DNA of 64,000 nt from a virus, in the IMG/VR virus record IMGVR_UViG_3300035703_000005, positions 124,001 to 188,000 of that record; one strand, given 5' to 3'. Below are positions 40,870 to 49,900 of the stretch, in pieces (the first letter of the stretch is position 1; the number at the start of each line of letters is the position of its first letter). The notes beneath the pieces are model-generated. The model did no database searches. It worked only from the letters and a program-made list of their open reading frames with translations, and had not been told where the DNA came from. The translations under genes were made by a program, and so were the position numbers.

Positions 40870-43065
40870 TCATTTACCTTGAATAACTACGATTGGTTTA
40901 GATGGATCGGTAGGACTTGGATACCATTGCAGTATAACTGCGCCTGGATAAAACTTTTCAATTTCCGCTTTTACTTCATCTTTAGAAGGTCTCTTCATAT
41001 TTGGGAAGAAGAGTTGAAGATTCATCATTGGTCTACCTCTCCAAGAGAAGAGTATAGTATAAACATTACCAGTAGATTGTATCCGTTGATAATCTTCGTT
41101 TGTAATTTGTCCTGGTTGAATTACGGAGTCTGCAAGAGGTAGAGAGGGTCCTGAAAGCTTCTTAAGTGCGGCATTCTTTTCGTTAGGATTAGTATTACCA
41201 GTTGCAAGATTTCGGATCTTAGCTTGTTTTTGTGCTTGTCTATGTCCAGAACCAATTTCAAAACTTACATTTTCATTTGCTGGATGCACTTTTGCAATAC
41301 TGTAAGGTTGTTCTGGAGCTAATGAGGAAGGTAGTGAGAACATTCTCCAATATCCTTCACCGTATCTACATTCAGATGCAGTTTCATTTTTTTGACATTT
41401 GGGACAATATCTAATTCCCATTTCTTCTGGAATGAACTCTTCTTTCTTCGTCTTATTTCCCCAGTTTTTTGCACCAACCTTACGACACTTAACGAGAGCG
41501 CCAGATGCATATGCAGAAGGCCAAACCTTATAACGAGATTTTACTTTTGAATAACATGCGTCCTTTTCTTCACTAACATCCAAAAATTCTTCTTTTCTAA
41601 TATCTGACTTTGTTACTGATGATGGATAAGAACTCTCTTTACTCTTAGGAACATTTGTTCCCATAATTTCTCTTCTTACTTGACCAGCATCTTTTTTCCA
41701 AAATGGATTCTTCTTAAATTCGTGTTTCTTACCCTTGGGTTGATCCCTCTTCTTTTCCATTTTCTTCTGTGCCGCAGAAAGATTGCCGTGTCTAGCATAT
41801 TCTTTCTCGCCAGGACCACCCTTCTCAAATGATTGAGTATCTGGGTTATCTACACCTAATTGTTTTCTCTTGGCCTCAGACTTTTCCTTTGGAGTATAGC
41901 CTGAAGGATTTGGATTTTTCTTGTCATCCCAAGCAACTTTACCTTCAGTCGCAACCATTTTTGCCTTACCCTTTCTATTGGGATTTGGATCTTTTTCATT
42001 CTTACGACGAAATGCTCTCTCCTCTTCCTTATCGGAGAGCTCTGTTTTCATTTTACTTGAACCGCACTTTGGTTTAGTTGTTTGTCCTGGTTGTTTTGCA
42101 CAGGGTTTCCCTGCGTATTTACCACCCAATTGAACCCAACCAGGGGTGCCATCAGAAGCGCGACTCTTAGTAAACCAGTCACGCAAAGAACTATCACCAC
42201 TTTTGTTTTCATTAATAGAATCCTCCTTCACACAGTTAGGAACGACTTTTTTGCCCTTCTTTTTCATTCCAAGTTGTTTGTATCCATCCCAGCATTTTTC
42301 ATTTAAACCTTTAATCCATTCATCTGGAGTTTTATCATGTTTTTTAACAAATGCATTATGAAGTTCTTTTGCAGTCATATCATGTTCTTTCATGATACTA
42401 CGCATTAATTTATCAATGGAGTCATAAGAAGTATCATCTAATTTTTTAAGTCTACTTTCAAGTTCTTCAACTGCATCTTCATTTATTGGTTGAGTAAAAC
42501 TTTTAAACTTATAATCACTACCTTTAATGATGTCAACAACATGTGCAAAAGTATTACCATTTGCGTCATGAAGTTCTGTCCATTCTTCCTTTACTTTCTC
42601 CATCTTTTTGAGTTTGGAGTAATAATTGGGAATTTCATCTAAATGTTGCAATGCAATATCCATTGCTTCATCATTATCTGTAGTATGTTCATGTTCAACT
42701 TTCATCCCCATCTCAAGTTGTTTTTGGATGATTGATGGAGATACTTTATGCTTTTTTGCGATTTCTTCTACTGATTTATGACCTTTGAAACCTTCTTTAA
42801 CTTCTTTCTTTCTTTCGGTATCATCTTCTCCATGAGAGAGATGATCAGCTACTGTATCAAGATACTCTGCAGCCTTTGTAATCTTTGATTGCACCCATGC
42901 TTCCAAATCACCTTCACCTTTAAGTTTAGTCATCAATCTGATGATTGCAGCCTGTGCAGTTTTAAGTTCTCCACGAGCCATAGAAAACTCAAAATCCTCC
43001 CCAAGAGGTGCGATTGTTTCTAGGTCTGCAATAATAGACCACTCTTTAAAGGTGAGTTTATCCAT
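40870..43065 (-). CDS. Mosaic late protein of small Cys-containing modules, 731 aa
   Basis: The 731-residue protein reads as beads on a string. A helical N-terminal domain occupies about residues 1-85. A DUF5661-like part follows (MGMKVEHEHTTDNDEAMDIA, IPNYYSKLKKME). Next come KCWDGYKQLGMKKKGKKVVP, then SLRDWFTKSRASDGTPGWVQ with GKPCAKQPGQ (DUF5872-like), a basic low-complexity stretch, DACYSKVKSRYKVWPSAYAS, a CxxC pair in YCPKCQKNE, and a final alpha/beta domain. Family names are from memory. The gene sits between gp16 and gp17 and has a CTAAATA late box. A virion or internal head role is inferred. Confidence 0.78.
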   Translation of the reverse strand: MDKLTFKEWSIIADLETIAPLGEDFEFSMARGELKTAQAAIIRLMTKLKGEGDLEAWVQSKITKAAEYLDTVADHLSHGEDDTERKKEVKEGFKGHKSVEEIAKKHKVSPSIIQKQLEMGMKVEHEHTTDNDEAMDIALQHLDEIPNYYSKLKKMEKVKEEWTELHDANGNTFAHVVDIIKGSDYKFKSFTQPINEDAVEELESRLKKLDDTSYDSIDKLMRSIMKEHDMTAKELHNAFVKKHDKTPDEWIKGLNEKCWDGYKQLGMKKKGKKVVPNCVKEDSINENKSGDSSLRDWFTKSRASDGTPGWVQLGGKYAGKPCAKQPGQTTKPKCGSSKMKTELSDKEEERAFRRKNEKDPNPNRKGKAKMVATEGKVAWDDKKNPNPSGYTPKEKSEAKRKQLGVDNPDTQSFEKGGPGEKEYARHGNLSAAQKKMEKKRDQPKGKKHEFKKNPFWKKDAGQVRREIMGTNVPKSKESSYPSSVTKSDIRKEEFLDVSEEKDACYSKVKSRYKVWPSAYASGALVKCRKVGAKNWGNKTKKEEFIPEEMGIRYCPKCQKNETASECRYGEGYWRMFSLPSSLAPEQPYSIAKVHPANENVSFEIGSGHRQAQKQAKIRNLATGNTNPNEKNAALKKLSGPSLPLADSVIQPGQITNEDYQRIQSTGNVYTILFSWRGRPMMNLQLFFPNMKRPSKDEVKAEIEKFYPGAVILQWYPSPTDPSKPIVVIQGK

Positions 43066-43088
43066 TTATTTTTATAAGTTTCCTATGT

Positions 43089-43520
43089 TTATTTAGATAG
43101 ATCTGGATTCATAGAACTCTTTAAAAACTTTTGAAGTTCTGCAGTAGATCCCAGAAATACAGCATTATTAGTAACATTAGTCGGTACAGATCCTTTCTGT
43201 TCTTGATTAATATCTTTCATCTTCTTCTGAAGATCCAAAAGTTTATCCGTAACATCTCCGACATTTTTAATCAGTTGTCCAGCAACCTCATATGCTCTTG
43301 GAGAATCAGATTCTTGTGCAAGTTCTAGGATGCCATTAATTGCCTCTTGACCTTTTTCAATAATTGAATAAAGTTGACCTCTAGAATACTCATAATCTTT
43401 TTGAAGTTGATCGACAACATCAGAAGTTTTTTGTATTTCTGGTTTATCTACCTTAACTATTTCCGACTCTATTGGGGTAGTTTCGATATTTAGAGCCTTA
43501 TCAATATCTTCAAAACTCAT
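43089..43520 (-). CDS. gp16: Terminase small subunit gp16
   Basis: The 143-residue protein matches T4 gp16 in two blocks: AQESDSPRAYEVAGQLIK followed by KKMKDINQEQ, and NNAVFLGSTAELQKFL near the end. The small subunit forms rings that recognise DNA and stimulate gp17. In T4 gp16 is next to gp17; here two genes separate them. The ATG overlaps the stop of gp15 (ATGA). Confidence 0.93.
   Translation of the reverse strand: MSFEDIDKALNIETTPIESEIVKVDKPEIQKTSDVVDQLQKDYEYSRGQLYSIIEKGQEAINGILELAQESDSPRAYEVAGQLIKNVGDVTDKLLDLQKKMKDINQEQKGSVPTNVTNNAVFLGSTAELQKFLKSSMNPDLSK
43090..43097 (-). promoter_or_regulatory. Late promoter variant TCTAAATA
   Basis: TCTAAATA on the minus strand 25 bases upstream of the ATG at 43065, overlapping the gp16 stop. 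It matches the CTAAATA variant seen before 19045. Confidence 0.48.
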
Positions 43521-44569
43521 ACATCAATACCTTTGGTTGAACTATAAATTTTGCCATCACCATCTAAATTATAACGATATTCACTAAATCCAAAATCATC
43601 ATCTAAATCAATTAATTCATCATCTGCAAAATTAATTATATTGACCGCATCTCCCTCAGAATGAATTGAAATAGTTGTTCCATCTTGACCTCTATTCACT
43701 AGTAAACTATTTCCGGTAATTTTACGGATATACATTGATTCTTCTCCAATCATAATATATGATTTTTCAGTTAATGAAGTTGCATCAGAGACATTAAATT
43801 CTGTAATTTCTTCTGAAATGTTTTCTGAGATTGTTGTTATTGCATCATCATTATAATCTTTTAGAGCTCTAGGTTCTGCAATATATCTAAGTTGTCTTGA
43901 AGCATTAACTCTATTTGTATTAGTGTAATAATCGACCTGAACTTGTTTGATCAATGCATCATTTCCAACACCAGTAGGACCAAACAGGTATGTCTTTGCA
44001 GTAAAATCCAAACTATAAATTAAAATTCTTCTAGTCGTAAAATCACCTTCATATTGATCATCCATTGAAATACTTTCCAAAACCATTGGAATATCTCTTT
44101 TTTCTCCGATACTTGAAACTAGGTCAATTGTTAAATTGAAATGTGGTTGAAAATATGGTAAAATTTGTTCTATAATTTGTAAAGCATCTTCATTCAACTT
44201 TGACATAATTGAAAGTCTTATACCCACATTATAGGGGACGGGTAAAAAATTCCTCGACATTTGCCCACTTTCTTGATCTACTCCTCTGAAAGTTTGCATT
44301 GTTGATGATTTTCTACTGGAATCATAAGAAATTCCCGTCATTTCAAATGACATTCTCGGTAGAGTAATAGCGGCTCTTTTCTTTAGATCTGGAACTTGTT
44401 CAATTCTTGCTAAAAACTTTTGAACAGGACCATACGCAATAGGAACGGTAATAACACTAAAGTCATCTCCAGTATTATCTTTATGTTTTATTTTAATATC
44501 ATTAAAAAGAGTTCCAAAAGATACAATGGTCTTTCTCAATATTTCGTGGTAAAAATAATTTGAGATCAT
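43517..44569 (-). CDS. gp15: Tail terminator/sheath stabiliser gp15
   Basis: The 350-residue protein has ISNYFYHEILRKTIVSFGTL, VPIAYGPVQKFLARI and LQIIEQILPYFQPHFNLTID, all conserved in T4 gp15. It caps the tail tube and sheath and joins the neck. It has about 80 extra C-terminal residues compared with T4 (272), including EKSYIMIGEESMYIRKITGN, a small beta module that also appears in other long tail proteins here (for example YILIGDEIIRYTG at the right edge). Confidence 0.94.
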   Translation of the reverse strand: MISNYFYHEILRKTIVSFGTLFNDIKIKHKDNTGDDFSVITVPIAYGPVQKFLARIEQVPDLKKRAAITLPRMSFEMTGISYDSSRKSSTMQTFRGVDQESGQMSRNFLPVPYNVGIRLSIMSKLNEDALQIIEQILPYFQPHFNLTIDLVSSIGEKRDIPMVLESISMDDQYEGDFTTRRILIYSLDFTAKTYLFGPTGVGNDALIKQVQVDYYTNTNRVNASRQLRYIAEPRALKDYNDDAITTISENISEEITEFNVSDATSLTEKSYIMIGEESMYIRKITGNSLLVNRGQDGTTISIHSEGDAVNIINFADDELIDLDDDFGFSEYRYNLDGDGKIYSSTKGIDV

Positions 44570-44596
44570 AACAAGTTAAGATAGAGTATTAACTAT

Positions 44597-46027
44597 TTAG
44601 TATTCACCAAAAGGATTACGTTGACTGAAATCAATAACAGAATCGGCAGATTCTTCTATTTCAATATTAGACGCATAAGCATCTAAAAATTCGTTACTTT
44701 TTATAGACGAAACTTTATAACTTGCAGCTACTCCAACAATAGATTCTCCCAACGCAAAAGTTCCATCAACAATCGCAACCTTAAGAACTCTATTGGCATA
44801 ATCCCAACTCTTAACATATGCAGTTGTTCCTGTTTTGGTTCCAGTTACAACCTCGTTATAATTATAATCACCAAAAGTAGATGACGTTGGATCTGTGAAA
44901 GATATTGAAGGTGTAAATGTATACCCAGCACCAGCATTAGAATATCTAACCGCAACAACTACTCCATTTGTATTCAATATAGCTTCTGCTTGTGCATTAT
45001 TAATATTGGAAGAAACTCCGGAACTTGTAGGTATAAAGATTCTATCTATAGTTACTTGTGGGACAGTTGTATATCCAACTCCACCGGAAGATATACCAAT
45101 TATTCCTAAAACTCCAGAATTTATAACTGCTGTTGCAATTCCACCAGATCCACTGCCACCAGAAATAGTTACAGTGGGTGGTTCTGTATATCCAAATCCA
45201 GGATTAGTTACTAATATTCTATCAATAGATAATCTTTGATTTGAAGATCTACTAGTCATAATTGCAACAGCAGTTGCAGTCATTCCCCCAATAGGTGGTT
45301 TTGATATTGTGACTGTAGGAGATGAAATATAACCAAATCCATCATTAATCAAATCAATATATTGAACTGATTTGGAACCCGGACTTGTTGTGGCAAATCC
45401 AACTGTTGCGGTTGCAGTAGTTGCTGCAGCACCAACCATTTGAATAGTGTAAATATTTCCTAAATCTTTTACGGATTCATTAACTTCAATTCCAGTTGGA
45501 TCCACTTCTGGAACATCAATGATCTCATCTTCATATTCAAATCTCTCACATCTCAGTTCATAAACATAAAGATTATTGAGTTGATAAAATGGCTTTTTAT
45601 GTTCTACATATTTGATTTCAAATAAAGATTCGTCTAAAGGAAACCAAATTAAATCTCCTTCTTGAGGTCTGTATGCAAGTTTTCTTTCATTTTCTGGCCA
45701 TAATTTCAACAAAGGGGATATGAAATCATCATACCTTTCTTTTGAAATCACAAGATTTATTTCGTCATTACTTCTTACACCAAACTTTGAGAGTAAATCC
45801 CCATTCCCAGAAAAACCATCAAAATTCATTAGATATGCTTCAATTCTATAACTATCATCAAATTTTGACGCAACAACTTCTTTAATGACAGTATTTTCGC
45901 CAACAATTTTTCTAGGCATGTACAAAACATCTTGTCCGTACATTTTAAGTTGTTCATTAACTAGATCTTGAATAAGTCTTTGCTCACTCGGAGATCCTTG
46001 CAAAAAATAAGAATTGAGTGGTGACAT
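44597..46027 (-). CDS. gp14: Neck protein gp14 with inserted GxGY repeats
   Basis: The first 190 residues match gp14: MSPLNSYFLQGSPSEQRLIQ, LYMPRKIVGENTVIKEVVAS and EGDLIWFPLDESLFEIKYVE. Between about residues 205 and 375 lie four repeats built on G(F/V/A)GY...P.VTI (for example GFGYTEPPTVTISGG), absent from T4 gp14 (256 residues). The C terminus returns to a conserved end with SQRNPFGEY. The neck joins head and tail; the repeats probably project outward. It follows gp13 by one base. Confidence 0.93.
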   Translation of the reverse strand: MSPLNSYFLQGSPSEQRLIQDLVNEQLKMYGQDVLYMPRKIVGENTVIKEVVASKFDDSYRIEAYLMNFDGFSGNGDLLSKFGVRSNDEINLVISKERYDDFISPLLKLWPENERKLAYRPQEGDLIWFPLDESLFEIKYVEHKKPFYQLNNLYVYELRCERFEYEDEIIDVPEVDPTGIEVNESVKDLGNIYTIQMVGAAATTATATVGFATTSPGSKSVQYIDLINDGFGYISSPTVTISKPPIGGMTATAVAIMTSRSSNQRLSIDRILVTNPGFGYTEPPTVTISGGSGSGGIATAVINSGVLGIIGISSGGVGYTTVPQVTIDRIFIPTSSGVSSNINNAQAEAILNTNGVVVAVRYSNAGAGYTFTPSISFTDPTSSTFGDYNYNEVVTGTKTGTTAYVKSWDYANRVLKVAIVDGTFALGESIVGVAASYKVSSIKSNEFLDAYASNIEIEESADSVIDFSQRNPFGEY

Positions 46028-46028
46028 A

Positions 46029-46859
46029 TTAACCTATTAGATCTAGTGGTGGTAATTCATATTCATCCTTGAGTTGCTGCTCAAGTTTTTCAATCTCCGC
46101 AACTCCATCATCATAAATTTGTCTACCATTTAGAACAATTCCTCCAGGAAGTTGAACTCCTTGGAACTTACTCATATTTTGACCCCACTGTTTCTTAATA
46201 AGAGCAGTAAGATATTTCTTTAACCACCAATCATTGTATAGTTTTGGTGCATCATTTGGATCCAAAATTCGGTAACAATCAATAATCACATACTCATTTT
46301 CACCAACTTGAGACCAATCAATGTCCAAGTATAACTTATGATTTTTCTTATTGAATCTAATCTGTGCATGAGGATTTAGAAGAAAATCCAAATCCTCAAG
46401 ATATCTTTTAACCATCGCATAATTTAGAAGATCTAATGCACCATAATAATAAACATCATTCAAAAATAACTGATATTTAATATTAAATAGACCATCAGAA
46501 ATTGTACTAGAATTAATTTTGAGAATATTATTTACACCTATAATACTGTCTGGAAGAGGTAAATAATTGACCCCTTCAACATAAGTGAGAGATGTTAATC
46601 CTGCTCCAACAACCGTTGGGGATGTTGTTGCAGACCCTACTGGCCCAGGTTGAGCTAAAGTTGTTTTAGTTGCAGGAGTAAGTTTATGTTTTAAAAATAC
46701 ACGATCAATTCCATCATAGTGACGTTCGTGATAATACTGAATTGCATCATCAATTAAATTATCAATCTGATCGTCGTCTACATTTATTTCTAAAACTGGC
46801 TTTCCTAATTGTTTGAGGCAATAGTCTTTCAACTCCGCTCTACTAGATGGTTGCGCCAT
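46029..46859 (-). CDS. gp13: Neck protein gp13
   Basis: The 276-residue protein starts SRAELKDYCLKQLGKPVLEI and has DDAIQYYHERHYDG, LFLNDVYYYGALDLLNYAM and WWLKKYLTALIKKQWGQNM, as in T4 gp13. It attaches to the portal after packaging. The ribosome site AGGGG lies in the 3' arm of a hairpin that immediately precedes the ATG, and a TATAAATA box overlaps the 5' arm. Translation from the two possible transcripts may therefore differ. Confidence 0.94.
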   Translation of the reverse strand: MAQPSSRAELKDYCLKQLGKPVLEINVDDDQIDNLIDDAIQYYHERHYDGIDRVFLKHKLTPATKTTLAQPGPVGSATTSPTVVGAGLTSLTYVEGVNYLPLPDSIIGVNNILKINSSTISDGLFNIKYQLFLNDVYYYGALDLLNYAMVKRYLEDLDFLLNPHAQIRFNKKNHKLYLDIDWSQVGENEYVIIDCYRILDPNDAPKLYNDWWLKKYLTALIKKQWGQNMSKFQGVQLPGGIVLNGRQIYDDGVAEIEKLEQQLKDEYELPPLDLIG

Positions 46860-46890
46860 AAAAAATACCCCTAGTTTCCTAGAGGTATTT
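46860..46890 (-). terminator. Terminator-like hairpin abutting the gp13 start
   Basis: On the minus strand AAATACCTCTAG and CTAGGGGTATTT pair (12 bp with one G-U) around a GAAA tetraloop, with six T running up to the ATG. It lies 20 bases after the fibre gene stop and also contains the gp13 ribosome site. Confidence 0.7.
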
Positions 46891-46893
46891 ATA
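46886..46893 (-). promoter_or_regulatory. Late promoter box TATAAATA for gp13, overlapping a hairpin arm
   Basis: TATAAATA on the minus strand 26 bases upstream of the gp13 ATG. Its last five bases are the outer part of the hairpin 5' arm, so a transcript starting downstream would lack most of that arm. Confidence 0.7.
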
Positions 46894-46910
46894 ATTTATA
46901 GGTTAAGTTT

Positions 46911-49900
46911 TCACTCTCCCTTTAATTTTTTGATCTCTTCACGAAGTTCGTTGATTTGATCTTGTTGTGTCTTAACGGCTTCAATTAATAATGCTGTTAG
47001 GTTAGCATATGCAACAGACTTATGTCCATTTGCATCTGTTGTAACAACTTCAGGTACAACTTCTTCAATTTCTTGAGCGATTACACCAATTTCAGTTCCT
47101 GGAGTTTCGAGTCTTTCGAAAGTTACTCCACGCATGTTTAGGATCTTATCAAGAGCATCTTCAATAGTTTTAATATTCTTCTTGAATCTTGCGTCAGAGG
47201 ATGCAGTTACCGTTCCACCAAATGTAGCATTATTATTTGTAAGATCAATTTGTAGTGGCCAAACACTATTAACTTGTGTCCAAGTTTCACTATCATTTGA
47301 TCCACGAAGAACATAGAAAATATTAGAGTTGCAATGGATCATTGATACGTTATGATCCGTATCACGTAGATAAATCGTGGGCGTTGTACCTCTCAGTATC
47401 ATTGCACCTTGAACGAATCTATTATTAGTATCCGCAGTGATATTGTGAGTTGCTGCTGTATGTGTTGATGCTGTAATAGTTGCTCCAGTAATATTGCCAG
47501 AACCATCTCTAGCAACAATTGTATTTGCCGTTGCAGCAGTTGCAGAATTTAATCCATCAAGTAGATCGGCATTCAAGTTAGTAACTACTGTTGTTGAAGA
47601 AACTGTAAGTGGTGCAGTTCCAGTTGCAACTGTAGATGTTAAAGTAGTTGCTGAAAGGGCACCAACAAGAGTTAATGCACCAGCTCCGGTTAAAGTTGCA
47701 GCAAGTGTTGTACCACCATACCACTTAAATTGTTGTGAAGTTGTTGGAACACCAGACCATAATGTAGAACCATCAATACCTAATGCATAATCTGCTGCTG
47801 AACCACTAATACTATTATAGAGAACAATCTTAGTTCCAAGACTTCTTGTGGTAAACGCTGGAGCAGCAACTCCAGTTGTACCAAAAGTAATCCAATTGTT
47901 TGTAGTTCCACTAAATGTCAATTGTGCAGTCGATGTTGAACCTGCAGAAGAAAGTTCAAGTCTTCCCGCAAAAATTTGATTACTTGCATCTCTTCTTACA
48001 ATTGCATTTGCAGTGTTTGAAGTATCAGATGCATATCCATTTAATAAAGCAGCATTTAGATTTGAAACCTCAGTTGTAGAAGATACTGTGAATGGAGCGG
48101 TTCCTGTAGAAACTGTAGATGTAAATCTAGTACTTTGGAGTGCTCCAGTAAATGTTGCATTACCACCATTACCCAAAGTAAATACATCTGTTCCACTGGA
48201 GTTTCTGCCAATTAAACTAGTAGTGAACTGTAAGTAGAGATTATTGCTGGAGAATTGAATCTTGCCAGCCTTTTCACCTGTCCAAGTTCCTGTGGTAAAG
48301 GAAATATCATAACCTGTTTGAACTGCAATATCTCTGGTTGTTATAGTACCAGTAAATGTTGGAGTGGTGGTAAGGGTGTAAGCGGTTCCATTACCTAATA
48401 ACAATGATCCACTTGGAGGTAATCCTGTTAATCCAGTACCACCTCTTGTAATTGAAACAGTACCTTGGTGATTAGCCACATCTAAATGATATGAAGAGTT
48501 ATTTCCTCCAAGAGTAGCAGCATCAACATCACCACCTTGAGATGATGTCTTAATTTGAATCTGACCATCAGATCCAACATTAAATGTTGATGTTTTGAAT
48601 TGCGCAACACCAATTGTTGAGTATGTATCAATAGTTGGTAGAGCTCTATTGAGTTTAATTTCAATATTACCATAGTAAGTATTAACTCCAACCCCACCTG
48701 GAGCTAAATCCGAAGAAGTTGCACTAACTTGTACTGGTTGAGTTGTACCAAATCCTACAGAGGAAACGGCCTTTGCCCAAGCAGAGTCTCCTCTCAAGAA
48801 CGTTTCGTTATTTGCACTACCACTACCAGCAAGTCTAGTGGTATTAATAACACCAGTAATGATATTAGAGGCATCAATATCTCCACCACCGACAGCAGAC
48901 CAGTTGGAAGATAGTTGGCCAGAAGTATTAACAACAGAAGTGAAAGATACATTTTGTTTTGTGAACGAAACTATACCACTTCCACTTGTACCTAGTGATA
49001 TTTCATCTAATATTAGACCATTGATAGATGAAAGAGCACTGGATCTACTTTCATGTAAAGTAAATGAGTTTGTTGTTACAGAACCCACGAAGTAATAGAA
49101 TCCTGTAGAAATACCTGATGGTAGAGTTCCAACACCTGCAGCTGCATTAATTTGGATTGGGTCACCTTGAGTAAACCCATGATTTGTAAGTACAACTTGA
49201 TTAGTTTCTGTTGAAAATGCAACTCTTGTTAATGTCTGTGTTCCAGTACCAGAAGCACTAAGATCAATTGGTGTTGTTAACGCATAATTTGAATGAAGTG
49301 TATAGGAACTTATTCCAACTTTTTTGACATAATAAACTTCATTATCAACTAATGGAGTAACAGGAGTTCCCGAAGTGGTATATTTTACTGGATCACCATC
49401 TTCAAATGGGAAGAATGTAGTAGTAACTCTATCATTAGTAAAGTCAATATTTCCACCAACATCAATTCCTGTTCCATTAAATGAGAAACTTGTAGTTGTT
49501 CCTACATTAGTTGAAATTGCAACAGCATTTCTATCTGCAATGTAATCGGCCAATACTGGAGTTGGTGTAAATTTAGCATTATTAAGAAGATTAACGTATA
49601 ATCTAGTCTCCACACTAGCAATTTGAACTGTAAAATTAGATCCTCCACTTCTACCACCAATTGGAGTAGGATCATTAAGAGTCAATAAATCATTGACTGC
49701 AAAATAACGACCACCGGTATTGATGGCAACGGATTGAACTGTACCTGCAGCACTAACCGTAATTGTACCTGTTATTCCTGTACCAATACCACTAGCAGTG
49801 TCAAATCTTACACCAGTATAAATTCCAGCTTGAGAATATCCACTTCCTCCTGTCAGAGATTTTAGAGTTAAAGCAACACCTCTAACCAATCCAGTTGTTC

